A stretch of 64,000 nt of DNA from JAQCEJ01 sp040881995. GTDB lineage: Bacteria; Planctomycetota; Planctomycetia; Planctomycetales; Planctomycetaceae. The stretch is taken from contig JBBECD010000203.1 of NCBI GenBank assembly GCA_040881995.1, positions 1 through 64,000 of the forward strand, given 5' to 3'. Positions within the stretch are counted from its first letter, which is position 1. Every line of letters begins with the position of its first letter. The notes beneath the pieces were generated by a model. That model was not told the origin of the DNA and made no database searches. It was given only the letters and a program-made list of their open reading frames with translations. The position numbers and the translations under genes were made by a program. Below, in pieces: positions 16,702 to 25,106 of this stretch.

Positions 16702-17488
16702 TATCGTGAAGACGTTTTTCTTGATTTGCATTTCGATCATGATGCTTGCCGGTTGCGGGGTCGCCACGAAAACCGAACCCGCTTCCGAAACCTTGTCTGC
16801 CATCACGCTCCATTTCCTCGCCGCGTCGAGTACGGTGAATGTCGCGGAGGAACTCGCGGCAAAATTCGAGCAAGAACATGGCATTAAAGTCAAAGTCATC
16901 ACCGGCCCGACGAATGCGCTGGCTCAGCAGATTTTGAGCGGAGCACCAGCGGATCTGTTTCTCGCCGCCAGCCCTAAATGGGTTGAACCGTTGACCGAAC
17001 AACAACTCGTCGCCGAGACGAAACCGTTACTGGGCAACAGACTGGTGATCGCCGTCCCCGTGGGAAACCCCGCCGGCTTGAATTCGCCCGCCGATTTGCG
17101 GAAGGACGGCGTAAAACAAATCGCCCTGGCAGGCGAAAACGTCCCTGCGGGAATCTATGCGGAGGAGACGCTTCACAAGTTTAAATTGTACGACGAGTTG
17201 CTCGCGGCGGAAAAAATCGTTCGTGGGCACGACGTGCGTGTGACCCTGAATTACATCGAGCGCGGCGAAGTCGAGGCGGGGATCGTCTATGCGACCGACG
17301 TCATCGGCTCGACGCACGCCGAGGCGGTGTATACATTTCCCGACGATGTTTCGCCGACGATCGTTCTGCCGGTGACGCTGCTCAAGAATTCTCGCCACCC
17401 CGAGGAAGCGAAACAGTTCTACGACGAGCTCGGTTCACCCGCGTCGCGCGAGATGTATAAGCGGCACGGTTTCACGCCGCTCGATTGA
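16691..17488 (+). CDS. ModA-like molybdate-binding lipoprotein
   Basis: A 265-residue periplasmic-binding protein. It has a lipoprotein signal (FLICISIMMLAGC) and the ModA fold: FLAASSTVNVAEELAAKFE at the first strand, a GPTNALAQQI segment, GAPADLFLAAS, and a late YIERGEVEAGIVYATD. These correspond to oxyanion-contacting parts of ModA, which captures molybdate or tungstate for an ABC importer. No modB or modC lies nearby, so it is either an orphan or works with a transporter elsewhere. The start is uncertain: ATG 16691 overlaps the carboxypeptidase gene, and GTG 16706 would give a more standard signal peptide. Confidence 0.8.
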   Translation: MGCDIVKTFFLICISIMMLAGCGVATKTEPASETLSAITLHFLAASSTVNVAEELAAKFEQEHGIKVKVITGPTNALAQQILSGAPADLFLAASPKWVEPLTEQQLVAETKPLLGNRLVIAVPVGNPAGLNSPADLRKDGVKQIALAGENVPAGIYAEETLHKFKLYDELLAAEKIVRGHDVRVTLNYIERGEVEAGIVYATDVIGSTHAEAVYTFPDDVSPTIVLPVTLLKNSRHPEEAKQFYDELGSPASREMYKRHGFTPLD

Positions 17489-17496
17489 ATCTGCCG

Positions 17497-18174
17497 TCAT
17501 GCCGGTTTTCGGCCTGCGATGGTCCAATGCCGGTCGGAGGTCATCTGCACCCATTCCTCGGGGAGCGAAAGTTCCCGCAACATGGCACGGACGTCGTCGA
17601 CGGTGAGAGCCGCGTGCAGCGAATCGCGAAACATCTGCTGTTGATGGGCGTTTTCCTGCCCTGCGTAGGTGTTCACGATGTGATCGACCAGTTCGAGAGT
17701 TTCGGGCCGGCAGAGGTCGCGGACGAAATAGACGCCGCCGCGCCGCAGCACCCGTTTAATCTCGCCGAGCGCCCGCAATGGTTCGGGGATGTGATGGATA
17801 ATGCTGTTCGAAACCACGGCGTCGAATTGATTCTCCGGATACGACAGCCGTTTCGCGTCTTCCTGCTGCAAGACAATGCGATCGGTGAGCCCGGCGACGT
17901 CGACGTTGCGGTGCCCGATTTTAAGCATCTCGATCGCGAGATCGACCGCACGGACGGAACAGCGGTCGAACCGCCGGCAGAGTTCGATCGGAATCTGAGC
18001 CGTCCCGGTCCCGACGTCGAGCAGATAGAGATCTTCGCTGTCGCCGAGTTGTTCGAGCCAGGGAATCAGATCGGAGACGAACACTCGATTGACGGTGGAG
18101 TGATCCATCGTGTCATAATCCCGCGCTTCGAGCGGGGTGTCCATCGCTTCGACTTCGAGAATGCGTGGGAGCAT
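17497..18174 (-). CDS. Class I SAM-dependent methyltransferase
   Basis: A 225-residue Rossmann-type methyltransferase. Motif I is LLDVGTGTAQIPIELC, the acidic residue after strand 2 is in RAVDLAIEML, and FDAVVSNSIIHHIPEP is the motif IV region; PLRALGEIKRVLRRGGVYFVRD is the usual post-motif helix-strand. It resembles UbiE/type-11 methyltransferases, but the substrate is not readable. It is convergent with the ModA-like gene (8-bp gap). A hairpin repeat lies upstream at 18213, so its promoter must lie around or beyond the repeat. Confidence 0.85.
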   Translation of the reverse strand: MLPRILEVEAMDTPLEARDYDTMDHSTVNRVFVSDLIPWLEQLGDSEDLYLLDVGTGTAQIPIELCRRFDRCSVRAVDLAIEMLKIGHRNVDVAGLTDRIVLQQEDAKRLSYPENQFDAVVSNSIIHHIPEPLRALGEIKRVLRRGGVYFVRDLCRPETLELVDHIVNTYAGQENAHQQQMFRDSLHAALTVDDVRAMLRELSLPEEWVQMTSDRHWTIAGRKPA

Positions 18175-18212
18175 GGTGGAGGGGCGAGGGGTTAGTTAGA
18201 AAAATTCACTCT

Positions 18213-18260
18213 CGTTCCCAAGCTCCGCTTGGGAACGTCCTGGAAGCTCCGCTTCCCAGC
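18213..18260. repeat. CTCCG-loop hairpin pair
   Basis: Perfect CGTTCCCAAG-CTCCG-CTTGGGAACG hairpin (18213-18237) followed by a second one (TGGAAG-CTCCG-CTTCCC, about 18240-18257). A partial reverse copy (GCGTGGGAACGAG) lies near 18359. The repeats fill the gap between the methyltransferase gene and the gene at 18402. Confidence 0.75.
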
Positions 18261-18401
18261 GACTGCTTGACCAGCATACGATTCAATGATACCGTGGCGG
18301 TAGTATGTTTCCAACGAAGTAAATTGGTGTGCGCCTAACATGGCCGAATGCGCAGCCAAGCGTGGGAACGAGGCGCAAATTCTATTCATAAGAGTGACCC
18401 G

Positions 18402-18950
18402 ATGAGTGATCATTCCCAAACTGTCGTCGATCAAGACGCAACTGAATCTGAGTCGCCGCGATTGGGGGCTTTCATTCACCAATGGCTCATTGACGAAGGA
18501 ATCGTATCCGCTGACGCCACAGATTGCGTTCTGAGTAGCGATGCGGGATACGCGCCCGGTCCGAATTACGAAAAAGCGACTAGTGTCCCTAAAGCTAACT
18601 TACTTTCACTCATCACAAATGGATTGGACATCATCACCAAAAGAAATATATTTGACTCCGGTGAAGGTGGATTTGAACTCGTCTGTTCTGCGTGTTCGCA
18701 TCGCTTCGAAGGTTCTGATGCATGGGGCGATGCCGTGGATGAATGGTATGAGAATAGAGGTTCCGCATTATTGCCTTGTCCTCGTTGCGGCAAATCCAAG
18801 CTAATCAACGAATGGGAGCACGATCCCGCTTGGGGATTTGCCAACTTGGGATTTCAATTCTGGAATTGGCCTCAACTGAGCGACGAATTCATAAAAGGAA
18901 TTGGCGAGCGACTCGGTCATCGTGTTATTCTTGTCCGATGCATGGTGTAA
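18402..18950 (+). CDS. Hypothetical zinc-ribbon protein
   Basis: A 182-residue soluble protein that I do not recognise. Residues about 95-130 contain CSACSHRFEG and, 30 residues later, CPRCGKSK, four Cys positioned like a zinc ribbon. The C-terminal third (WGFANLGFQFWNWPQLSDEF...LGHRVILVRC) is aromatic-rich and globular. Base composition is more AT-rich than the flanking genes, and repeats precede it, both consistent with acquisition. Immunity-type or stress proteins of bacterial accessory regions can look like this, but I have no direct support for that. The ATG at 18402 is chosen over an upstream one (18348) that lies inside repeat sequence. Confidence 0.6.
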   Translation: MSDHSQTVVDQDATESESPRLGAFIHQWLIDEGIVSADATDCVLSSDAGYAPGPNYEKATSVPKANLLSLITNGLDIITKRNIFDSGEGGFELVCSACSHRFEGSDAWGDAVDEWYENRGSALLPCPRCGKSKLINEWEHDPAWGFANLGFQFWNWPQLSDEFIKGIGERLGHRVILVRCMV

Positions 18951-19177
18951 AAGGGAACATTATTTTCGGATGCCGCGGCGGATGGCACTGGCTTCGTCAG
19001 TGTCTCTTCTTGTTTCCTTAGAATTCCGCGGCCGATAAGACGCCCGATTAACGACGATATTCGCAGGCAAAAACCGAAGAACACTGGCGAAGCCCGCGGC
19101 GTCCGGAGATTGGGGAGAAACGCTCCGCTGCGCATCGCGGCTAACCGAACGAAGAGGTCAAATTTTCCTTGTCCCCC

Positions 19178-20410
19178 TTATCGCACCGCCTGCTGAAACC
19201 GCTTGACGGCTTCGTTGATGTTCTCCCGGCTGTTGAACGCGCTCAGGCGGAAGTAGCCCTCGCCGCTCGCGCCAAAACCGCTGCCGGGTGTGCCGACCAG
19301 GTGAGCCTTGCCGAGCAGGCGATCGAAGAAGTCCCAACTGCTGAGGTTGTCGGGCGTCTTCAGCCAGACGTACGGGGCATCGACGCCGCCGTGCACCGTG
19401 ATGCCGACGCTCTCCAGTCCCTCGCGCAGCAGCCGGGCGTTCTCGAGATAGAACGACAGTAATTGCTTGACCTGCTGCTTCCCTTCGTCCGAGTACACCG
19501 CCTCGGCTCCTTTCTGTATGACGTACGGCACACCGTTAAACTTCGTGCAATGCCGCCGATTCCACAGCCGATGCAAGTCGACGGCTTCGCCGGATAACGT
19601 CGTTCCGTTCAGCGACTTCGGCACGACGGTGAAGGCGCACCGCGTTCCGGTGAATCCCGCCGTCTTGCTGAAGCTGCGGAACTCGATCGCCACCTCGCGG
19701 GCGCCGGGAATTTCGTAGATCGAATGCGGAATTCCCGCCGTCGTGATGTACGCCTCGTAGGCCGAATCGTATAAAATCACGGCTTTTTCAGCCTTTGCAT
19801 AATCGACCCACTTCTGCAACGTCTCTTTCGTTGCGACGGTTCCCGTCGGGTTATTGGGATAGCACAAGTAGATCAAATCGACGTGCCTATTGGGAAGCGC
19901 CGGCACGAAATTGTTCTCTTCGGTCACCGGGATATACACCAGCCCGCCGAACCGTCCCGCATCATCGGCTGGCCCCGTTCGACCCGCCATCACATTCGTG
20001 TCGACATACACCGGATAGACCGGGTCGGTCACCGCCACGACGTTGTCGAGTCCGAAGATATCGAGAATGTTGCCGGTGTCGCACTTCGAGCCGTCCGAGA
20101 CGAAAATCTCGTCGGCATCGACTTCGCAGCCGCGCGATGTATAGTCGTTTTTCGCGATCGCCGAGCGGAGAAAATCGTACCCCTGCTCGGGGCCGTAACC
20201 CTTAAAGGTCGATCGCTCTCCCATCTCATCGACGGCGGCGTGCAGGGCGGAAATCACGGCTGCGGGCAGCGGTTCGGTGACGTCGCCAATCCCCAGTCGA
20301 ATGATTTTCGCATCGGGATTCTGCTGAGCAAATTGCGTCACCCGCCGGGCAATTTCAGGAAAAAGATACCCCGCTTTGAGCTTCAAAAAGTGGTCGTTGA
20401 TCTGGGCCAT
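19178..20410 (-). CDS. dapL: LL-diaminopimelate aminotransferase
   Basis: A 410-residue PLP enzyme converting tetrahydrodipicolinate directly to LL-2,6-diaminopimelate (lysine and peptidoglycan precursor), the shortcut used by plants, chlamydiae and planctomycetes. Diagnostic segments: INDHFLKLKAGYLFPEIARR at the N-terminus, LGIGDVTEPLP, FKGYGPEQGYDFLR, VSDGSKCDTGNI, YPNNPTG (the Asn contacting PLP), and the Schiff-base Lys in SFSKTAGFTGTRC near residue 246. Length matches the family. It stands alone, and the DNA upstream holds a parS site. Confidence 0.95.
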   Translation of the reverse strand: MAQINDHFLKLKAGYLFPEIARRVTQFAQQNPDAKIIRLGIGDVTEPLPAAVISALHAAVDEMGERSTFKGYGPEQGYDFLRSAIAKNDYTSRGCEVDADEIFVSDGSKCDTGNILDIFGLDNVVAVTDPVYPVYVDTNVMAGRTGPADDAGRFGGLVYIPVTEENNFVPALPNRHVDLIYLCYPNNPTGTVATKETLQKWVDYAKAEKAVILYDSAYEAYITTAGIPHSIYEIPGAREVAIEFRSFSKTAGFTGTRCAFTVVPKSLNGTTLSGEAVDLHRLWNRRHCTKFNGVPYVIQKGAEAVYSDEGKQQVKQLLSFYLENARLLREGLESVGITVHGGVDAPYVWLKTPDNLSSWDFFDRLLGKAHLVGTPGSGFGASGEGYFRLSAFNSRENINEAVKRFQQAVR

Positions 20411-20550
20411 CGTCGTCTACTCCCCGGGTGCTGATGGGACCGCTGCAAGTTTCCCCCGTTGTAGAAAATCCAGGGGCCAGAGTCCAGCGAGCGGGGAGCG
20501 TAAGCTCCCTGAGAACGCCCGCAACCCCCGTTCCCCGAACAGAATCGCCC

Positions 20551-20566
20551 CGTTTCACGTGAAACA
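20551..20566. promoter_or_regulatory. parS-like centromere site
   Basis: The sequence contains the perfect 14-bp palindrome GTTTCACGTGAAAC and matches the bacterial ParB-binding consensus TGTTTCACGTGAAACA at 15 of 16 positions (first base C). ParB loads at parS and spreads, and most chromosomal parS sites lie near the replication origin. No parA or parB gene is in the window. Confidence 0.75.
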
Positions 20567-21114
20567 AGCCGTTTGAAAACTTTTGCGCAAAAATGCCCCA
20601 TTTCAGACCTCGCCGCGCAATTCGCGCGCAAAACGCGCGCAGTTCACGTGTCGCAACTCCATTCGCCATCATGAGAACGGAAGCACGATGCGCACTAGCG
20701 CGCACAACGGCGCAAAAAGGCGAAAGTTGCGCGCAAAACCACGTAAAAACGACGAAAATCGACGCTTTTCGCGTCATCGAACGCAAAACCCCTGCCAAGA
20801 ATGACGTCGTGTTTAGAATCGAACCCCTTGTCCTGTCGACGCTTGCGACCACCTCGCCGGTCTCCAAAAAAGTGCGGTTGCGCGCACGTCCCCCGCGCAG
20901 CTCAAAATTGGCCACTTTCGTCTGTGAAGCACCTCTTTTACCCTTAATTCAGGTGACTGAGGTAAACCAGGCAACCCGAAATCACGCCCCATGATTAAAC
21001 ACGGCGATTCGCAAACAATATCCGTGGAATATGGATAAATCAGGGGCTTAGGGAAAGTAAACAGCCGCGAAAAAAGCTGTTTAAAAAGCCAAATGCGCGC
21101 GTGAAATGCACATA

Positions 21115-21177
21115 AAAGTGACACTTGCGCGCTCAAAAGCATCACTCGCGCGGACGAAAGCGACACTCGCGCCTACT
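21115..21177 (+). repeat. 21-bp tandem repeat, three units
   Basis: Three adjacent 21-bp units (21115-21135, 21136-21156, 21157-21177) share the pattern AAAGnnnCACTyGCGCS. The period and arrangement resemble iterons, although a degenerate heptad-coding repeat is also possible. No recognisable protein uses it. Confidence 0.6.
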
Positions 21178-21497
21178 TTGCGCCTATCGGCGCACAAGCC
21201 CAAACAACACTTTGGGGGGATTACTCAATCGCGGGCGATTTTGGAGATCGGGGTTCGGGGACCGGGATTCGGGGTTCGGGACGGAGTCCTGGCGATGACC
21301 TCGGACCGCCGGCAACCCGGTTGTGCGCAACCAGGCATCGGATGGGGGAATTGATATTTCGCGAGCTGTCGCAACGCTGTTTGGGAAGAGCTGCCGTGTT
21401 TGGAAATTCGGAACGCTGTTTAGAAAGGAATCGCGATCCATTGTCAATTGTCCCTTCACACAGTTTGATAAAGGCAATTGCTCTCACCCCCAACCCC

Positions 21498-21526
21498 TTG
21501 ACTTCCACGTGCATTACTGTTGTAAT
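21498..21526 (+). promoter_or_regulatory. Sigma-70-type promoter with overlapping operator
   Basis: TTGACT (21498-21503) and TGTAAT (21521-21526) are separated by exactly 17 bp. The inverted repeat ATTAC-tgtt-GTAAT (21513-21526) covers the spacer end and the -10, as expected for repression by the GntR-family protein encoded just downstream. The predicted transcription start, about 7 bases after the -10, coincides with the likely TTG start codon. Confidence 0.65.
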
Positions 21527-21532
21527 ACACAT

Positions 21533-21928
21533 TTGCAGCACGAGCCGTTCGAGTTTTCGATTCACCCTTCCTCCGGCGTGCCGATCTATCGGCAGCTCAT
21601 GGATCAGGTCCGCGCCTTCGTCGCCGGCGGACGATTGAAGCCCGGCGACATGCTCCCCTCCGTCCGCCAGATGGCCGCCGAACTCGAAATCAACATGATG
21701 ACCGTCTCCAAAGCCTACGCCCGGTTGCAGACCGAAGGGCTCATCGAACACGAGCGTGGCCAGGGGATGCGCATCAGCGAGCAGCGTGAGACCGGCACCC
21801 TCGCCGCACGCCGCGAACAACTCAAACCCTTCATCGATCAACTCGTGGCCCGCGCACTGCAGCTCGGGCTCACCGACGAACAAATTCTCGACCAGGTCAA
21901 AAAACATTTGCGGGAGCAACGACCATGA
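21533..21928 (+). CDS. GntR-family (YtrA-like) transcriptional regulator
   Basis: About 131 residues. The winged helix-turn-helix starts with SGVPIYRQLMDQVRAFVAGG, contains LKPGDMLPSVRQMAAELEIN and MTVSKAYARLQTEGLIEHE, and ends in a short helical C-terminal part (LTDEQILDQVKKHLRE). This small effector-less architecture is the YtrA subfamily, whose members are usually encoded with, and repress, ABC transporters. The stop overlaps the ABC ATPase start by 4 bp (ATGA). Longer readings to 21323 pass through the promoter. TTG 21533 is my preferred start: it keeps the complete domain, and if the promoter is right the mRNA is leaderless. Confidence 0.85.
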   Translation: MQHEPFEFSIHPSSGVPIYRQLMDQVRAFVAGGRLKPGDMLPSVRQMAAELEINMMTVSKAYARLQTEGLIEHERGQGMRISEQRETGTLAARREQLKPFIDQLVARALQLGLTDEQILDQVKKHLREQRP

Positions 21929-22821
21929 CCGACTTCGCCATTCGCACCGGCAACCTCTGGAAAAATTTCGGCAGCACGCAAGTCCTCCGGGGCATCACGC
22001 TCGACATCCCCGCCGGCACCGTCGTCGGCCTGCTCGGGGCCAACGGAGCCGGCAAGTCGACGCTCATCAAATGCCTCGTCGGTTTGCTTCGCCCGACAAT
22101 GGGAAAATCGGAACTCCTCGGCGACGATTCGCTGCACCTGTCTGCCGAGGTCAAAGAACGCCTCGGCTACGTGCCGCAAGACATCCGCCTCTATTCGTGG
22201 ATGACGGTCGAACAGATCATCCAATACACCTCGGCGTATTACCCGAAGTGGGACCAGAAACTGGTCGAGAAGCTCATCACTAACTGGGACATCCCCCGCA
22301 CGCACCGCATCGGCCCCCTCTCCCCCGGCCAGTTACAAAAACTCGGCCTGCTGCTCGCAATGGGCCCGCGTCCCGATCTCTTAATCCTCGACGAACCGGT
22401 CGCCGCGTTAGACCCACTGGCCCGCCGCGAGTTCTTGCGGAGCCTGCTCGAATTCGCGCAGGAAGAGAGTAAGACGATCTTGTTCTCGACGCACATCACG
22501 TCGGACCTCGAACGCGTGGCATCGCATGTGGTGATGCTGAAATCCGGCGAGGTGAACCTCTACGAAGAACTCGACGCGCTGAAGGACCGCGTCAAGCGAG
22601 TCCGCATCGTCGCCGAGGGAGATTTCCCCCCAAGTTTCGAAATCCCGAACGCCGTACAGATAGAAGTGACCGGCAAGCTCGCAATCGCGACGGTCGTTGG
22701 TGCCGACGACGCATTGGTGTCGCTACTGAAACAAAAATGGACCGCCACAGTGAGCGTGGAGGATTTGAATCTGGAGGAGATTTTTGTGGAGTTGAATAGC
22801 CAAATCACGCCGCGGGCGTGA
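21925..22821 (+). CDS. ABC transporter ATP-binding protein
   Basis: A 298-residue ATPase. Walker A is GANGAGKST near residues 38-46, the signature is LSPGQLQKLG near 132, Walker B with catalytic Glu is LLILDEP near 151, and the switch His is in LFSTHITSD. The Q-loop is in YVPQDIRLYSWMTVEQ. The C-terminal 70 residues form the small extra domain of CcmA/YtrB-like exporters. It is translationally coupled to the GntR regulator and followed by three large membrane proteins with no further ATPase, so it probably energises one or more of them as a dimer. Confidence 0.93.
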   Translation: MTDFAIRTGNLWKNFGSTQVLRGITLDIPAGTVVGLLGANGAGKSTLIKCLVGLLRPTMGKSELLGDDSLHLSAEVKERLGYVPQDIRLYSWMTVEQIIQYTSAYYPKWDQKLVEKLITNWDIPRTHRIGPLSPGQLQKLGLLLAMGPRPDLLILDEPVAALDPLARREFLRSLLEFAQEESKTILFSTHITSDLERVASHVVMLKSGEVNLYEELDALKDRVKRVRIVAEGDFPPSFEIPNAVQIEVTGKLAIATVVGADDALVSLLKQKWTATVSVEDLNLEEIFVELNSQITPRA

Positions 22822-22839
22822 GGAACCGTGGAAGCCGCC

Positions 22840-25080
22840 ATGAATCTAGACCATAATACGTCATTTCGGCGCCGTTTGTATTGGGTAGTCGTTTCGTACT
22901 TACGACACGATTCGCTCTGGGTGTACATGGGCCTTTATGTAATCATCATCGCATTGAATTGGTGCGTACCTTTTCTTACGGACGGTTCAAATAGGAAGGA
23001 CGCCGTCGTTCCGGAAGCCGATTTGGTATGGACCAGTGACCACGAACTCTTGCACGAACACCGCGACCAAGGGTGGGACGCTGCTCGGCTTCTGAAGGAG
23101 ATCTTAGCAGGCAACTTGCCCAACGAAGTCGAGGGCTTCGAAGTCGGCTACAACCTTGTTCGCAGCGGATTGGTAACTCGTCAACACGTGGCCGCCTTGG
23201 CACAGTATCGCAATCTCCGTGGCCTGCGGTTTGAGACGATCCCGCCCGACCTCGACATTTTCGCTTCCATTGCTGACGTCCGGCAACTTGAATTCCTGGA
23301 AATAGAAGTTGCCTCGATCGATTCCGACGCGATCGAGGCATTGGCCTCACTGCCGCGACTCATCCATTTACGGCTGAACGATTGCAAATTGCCACAATCG
23401 CTTCGCGGCCTCGAACGCGCTCCACGATTACAGACGCTCATAATCGACCGCGATCGTTTTCGTCCAAGAGGCGAGCCAAATCGACACGCAGTGCAAGCGG
23501 TGCATATTGAGATTCCGGTATTGCCGCATGTTCGTCGATTAGCGATCGATGGCAATGCGTTGGCGACGCAGGACGGAATGCAAGTGCGTTGGCCCGAAGA
23601 GCGAGATATCGGCACATTAAGGCAATACCCCAACCTGCGGCAACTCTTCGTCTACGACAATGGATTGTTGGGCATTCCGGTCGATGAAATTCAGCGTTCT
23701 TTGCCCGAGGTCTTCGTCTTTTCTTGCCTTGTGGCGGGCGGGCGAGGTTTCATCACCTTCCTCTTGACATTCACAATGGCATTATTGCTCTACATTCTCT
23801 GGCTTCAACTTCATGCGCAGACGGCGTCGACACAAAGCCCGCTCGTTCCGCGCTTCTGGTTGCCCCATCAGCTCGCGTTCGCCGCCGTTATCCTCGTCGC
23901 TGGTATTCAGCAAATTCTCTACTTGCTTTGGTGGGAAGTCGATGTACTCGCGGCGATCGCATTGACGACGCTCCCCTTCGGTTGCTGGGTCGTGGTGAGA
24001 TACCTCTACAGAATATTTGATTCACCCGCTCGTCGGCGAAAACGAACGATCGGCTTTTCGGTGAGACACGGCCTGCAAGTTCTCGGCGTCATCGGGGTTT
24101 ATTATGTCATTTTCTACTTCGCCAGAAGGATGTTCGACAGCACAGCGTATGAGATGTTTCTGTCAGGAGCGTTTCCCGCGGCCTCGGTTGGAGCAACGGC
24201 GGCGAGCTTGGTGAGCATCGCCTATCTCATCGGAGGAATGCCGCTTCAGTTTCGACGTCTGTACGAATCGACAAGCCGATTGCCTCCGATCGAGTTTTCT
24301 CAGTCGGCATGGCAGCAATGGGGCATCGAGAGTTCGGAACCGGCGACGCCACAGACCAAAAGTTCTTCCACCTTCGCCGATTTATACCCGGGTTGCGTAG
24401 CACACAACGATTCGCGACGTGCGGCACTCGTCCGCCAAGCGAATCTCATCAGCGGGTTCAAGTTCCTGTATATGGGGATTTTTCTCGTCGCCCTGATGTC
24501 ATTGCAGTTTGTCCTCGCGCTGTTCGGCATGGGAGCAGTGAACGATGTCCCGAGGCTGGCTTCCAGGTCTTGGCCGATGATGTGGTTTGCCACCAGCATG
24601 ATGTCGTTAATGATCGTGACGCAATGGGAGCAGCGCCGGCGTTTGATGCCGCTGGAACTGATGCGGCCCGTGACACGATCGATGATGTTCCGCGATTTTG
24701 CGCAGGCGATCGTCGGCGACTCGTTCGCCCTCTATTTGCTGCAATTTGCGGTGATCATCGTATATGCGGCGACATCGGGAGGGCTGACGGTGTCACTCTC
24801 GGCGACCATCTTACTGGTTGCGACATGGTGCCTGGTTCCATGTTTCGGTCTCGTCGTCGTCACGTTCCGACATAGCTGGCAAGTGTTCTTGTTTATTGCT
24901 GTAAACATTCCTCTCTTTGTCGCCGCACAGTACGTTCTTTTGAATACGCAAGCGGCGCGAGACCCCAACGGACTAGCGTGGTTGCTTGAGTTGGTCACCG
25001 TCATCGTCGCCTGCGGATGGGTCATCATCTTGACGAAGCTCGCCAAGTCTCGCTGGCGAAACCTCGAATGGGACGCATAA
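22840..25080 (+). CDS. Large ABC-associated membrane protein with LRR-like ectodomain (A)
   Basis: 746 residues. A conserved start RRLYWVVVSYLRHDSLWVYM leads into TM1 (about residues 28-48). Residues about 60-300 are soluble and LRR-like, with lines such as LASLPRLIHLRLNDCKLPQ, LEFLEIEVASIDSDAIEAL and YPNLRQLFVYDNGL. From about residue 305 on there are roughly nine or ten membrane segments. Signatures shared with its two paralogues are LHAQTASTQSPLVPRFWLPHQ, LYPGCV, MPLELMRPV and the C-terminal RNLEWDA. If the N-terminus is cytoplasmic, the LRR-like domain is outside. The ATG at 22840 is preferred to GTG 22828. The function is unknown; a permease or sensor subunit of the adjacent ABC ATPase is inferred. 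Confidence 0.75.
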   Translation: MNLDHNTSFRRRLYWVVVSYLRHDSLWVYMGLYVIIIALNWCVPFLTDGSNRKDAVVPEADLVWTSDHELLHEHRDQGWDAARLLKEILAGNLPNEVEGFEVGYNLVRSGLVTRQHVAALAQYRNLRGLRFETIPPDLDIFASIADVRQLEFLEIEVASIDSDAIEALASLPRLIHLRLNDCKLPQSLRGLERAPRLQTLIIDRDRFRPRGEPNRHAVQAVHIEIPVLPHVRRLAIDGNALATQDGMQVRWPEERDIGTLRQYPNLRQLFVYDNGLLGIPVDEIQRSLPEVFVFSCLVAGGRGFITFLLTFTMALLLYILWLQLHAQTASTQSPLVPRFWLPHQLAFAAVILVAGIQQILYLLWWEVDVLAAIALTTLPFGCWVVVRYLYRIFDSPARRRKRTIGFSVRHGLQVLGVIGVYYVIFYFARRMFDSTAYEMFLSGAFPAASVGATAASLVSIAYLIGGMPLQFRRLYESTSRLPPIEFSQSAWQQWGIESSEPATPQTKSSSTFADLYPGCVAHNDSRRAALVRQANLISGFKFLYMGIFLVALMSLQFVLALFGMGAVNDVPRLASRSWPMMWFATSMMSLMIVTQWEQRRRLMPLELMRPVTRSMMFRDFAQAIVGDSFALYLLQFAVIIVYAATSGGLTVSLSATILLVATWCLVPCFGLVVVTFRHSWQVFLFIAVNIPLFVAAQYVLLNTQAARDPNGLAWLLELVTVIVACGWVIILTKLAKSRWRNLEWDA

Positions 25081-25106
25081 CACGCATAGATAACCGAGAC
25101 AAAGTC

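Larger units (their letters stand above)
20411..21497. other. Non-coding region of about 1.1 kb with parS and repeats
   Basis: The ORFs here lack coding character: they overlap on both strands, have low-complexity translations and match no family. The region holds the parS site (20551-20566), four exact GCGCAAAA words (20585, 20626, 20710, 20731), a single DnaA-box-like word (TTATCCATA on the minus strand, 21030-21038), a three-unit 21-bp tandem repeat (21115-21177), and then the promoter of the GntR-ABC operon. This make-up is unlike any other gap in the window and may be a replication or segregation region. Confidence 0.6.

Noticed and set aside
20355..20994. Overlapping ORFs on both strands (186 and 133 codons) near parS
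   Set aside because: Low-complexity translations, no family features, conflicting strands, and the region is full of short repeated words; treated as non-coding.
21030..21038. Single DnaA-box-like word (TTATCCATA on the minus strand) as proof of an origin
   Set aside because: One 8-of-9 match is expected by chance; it only adds slight weight to the parS observation.
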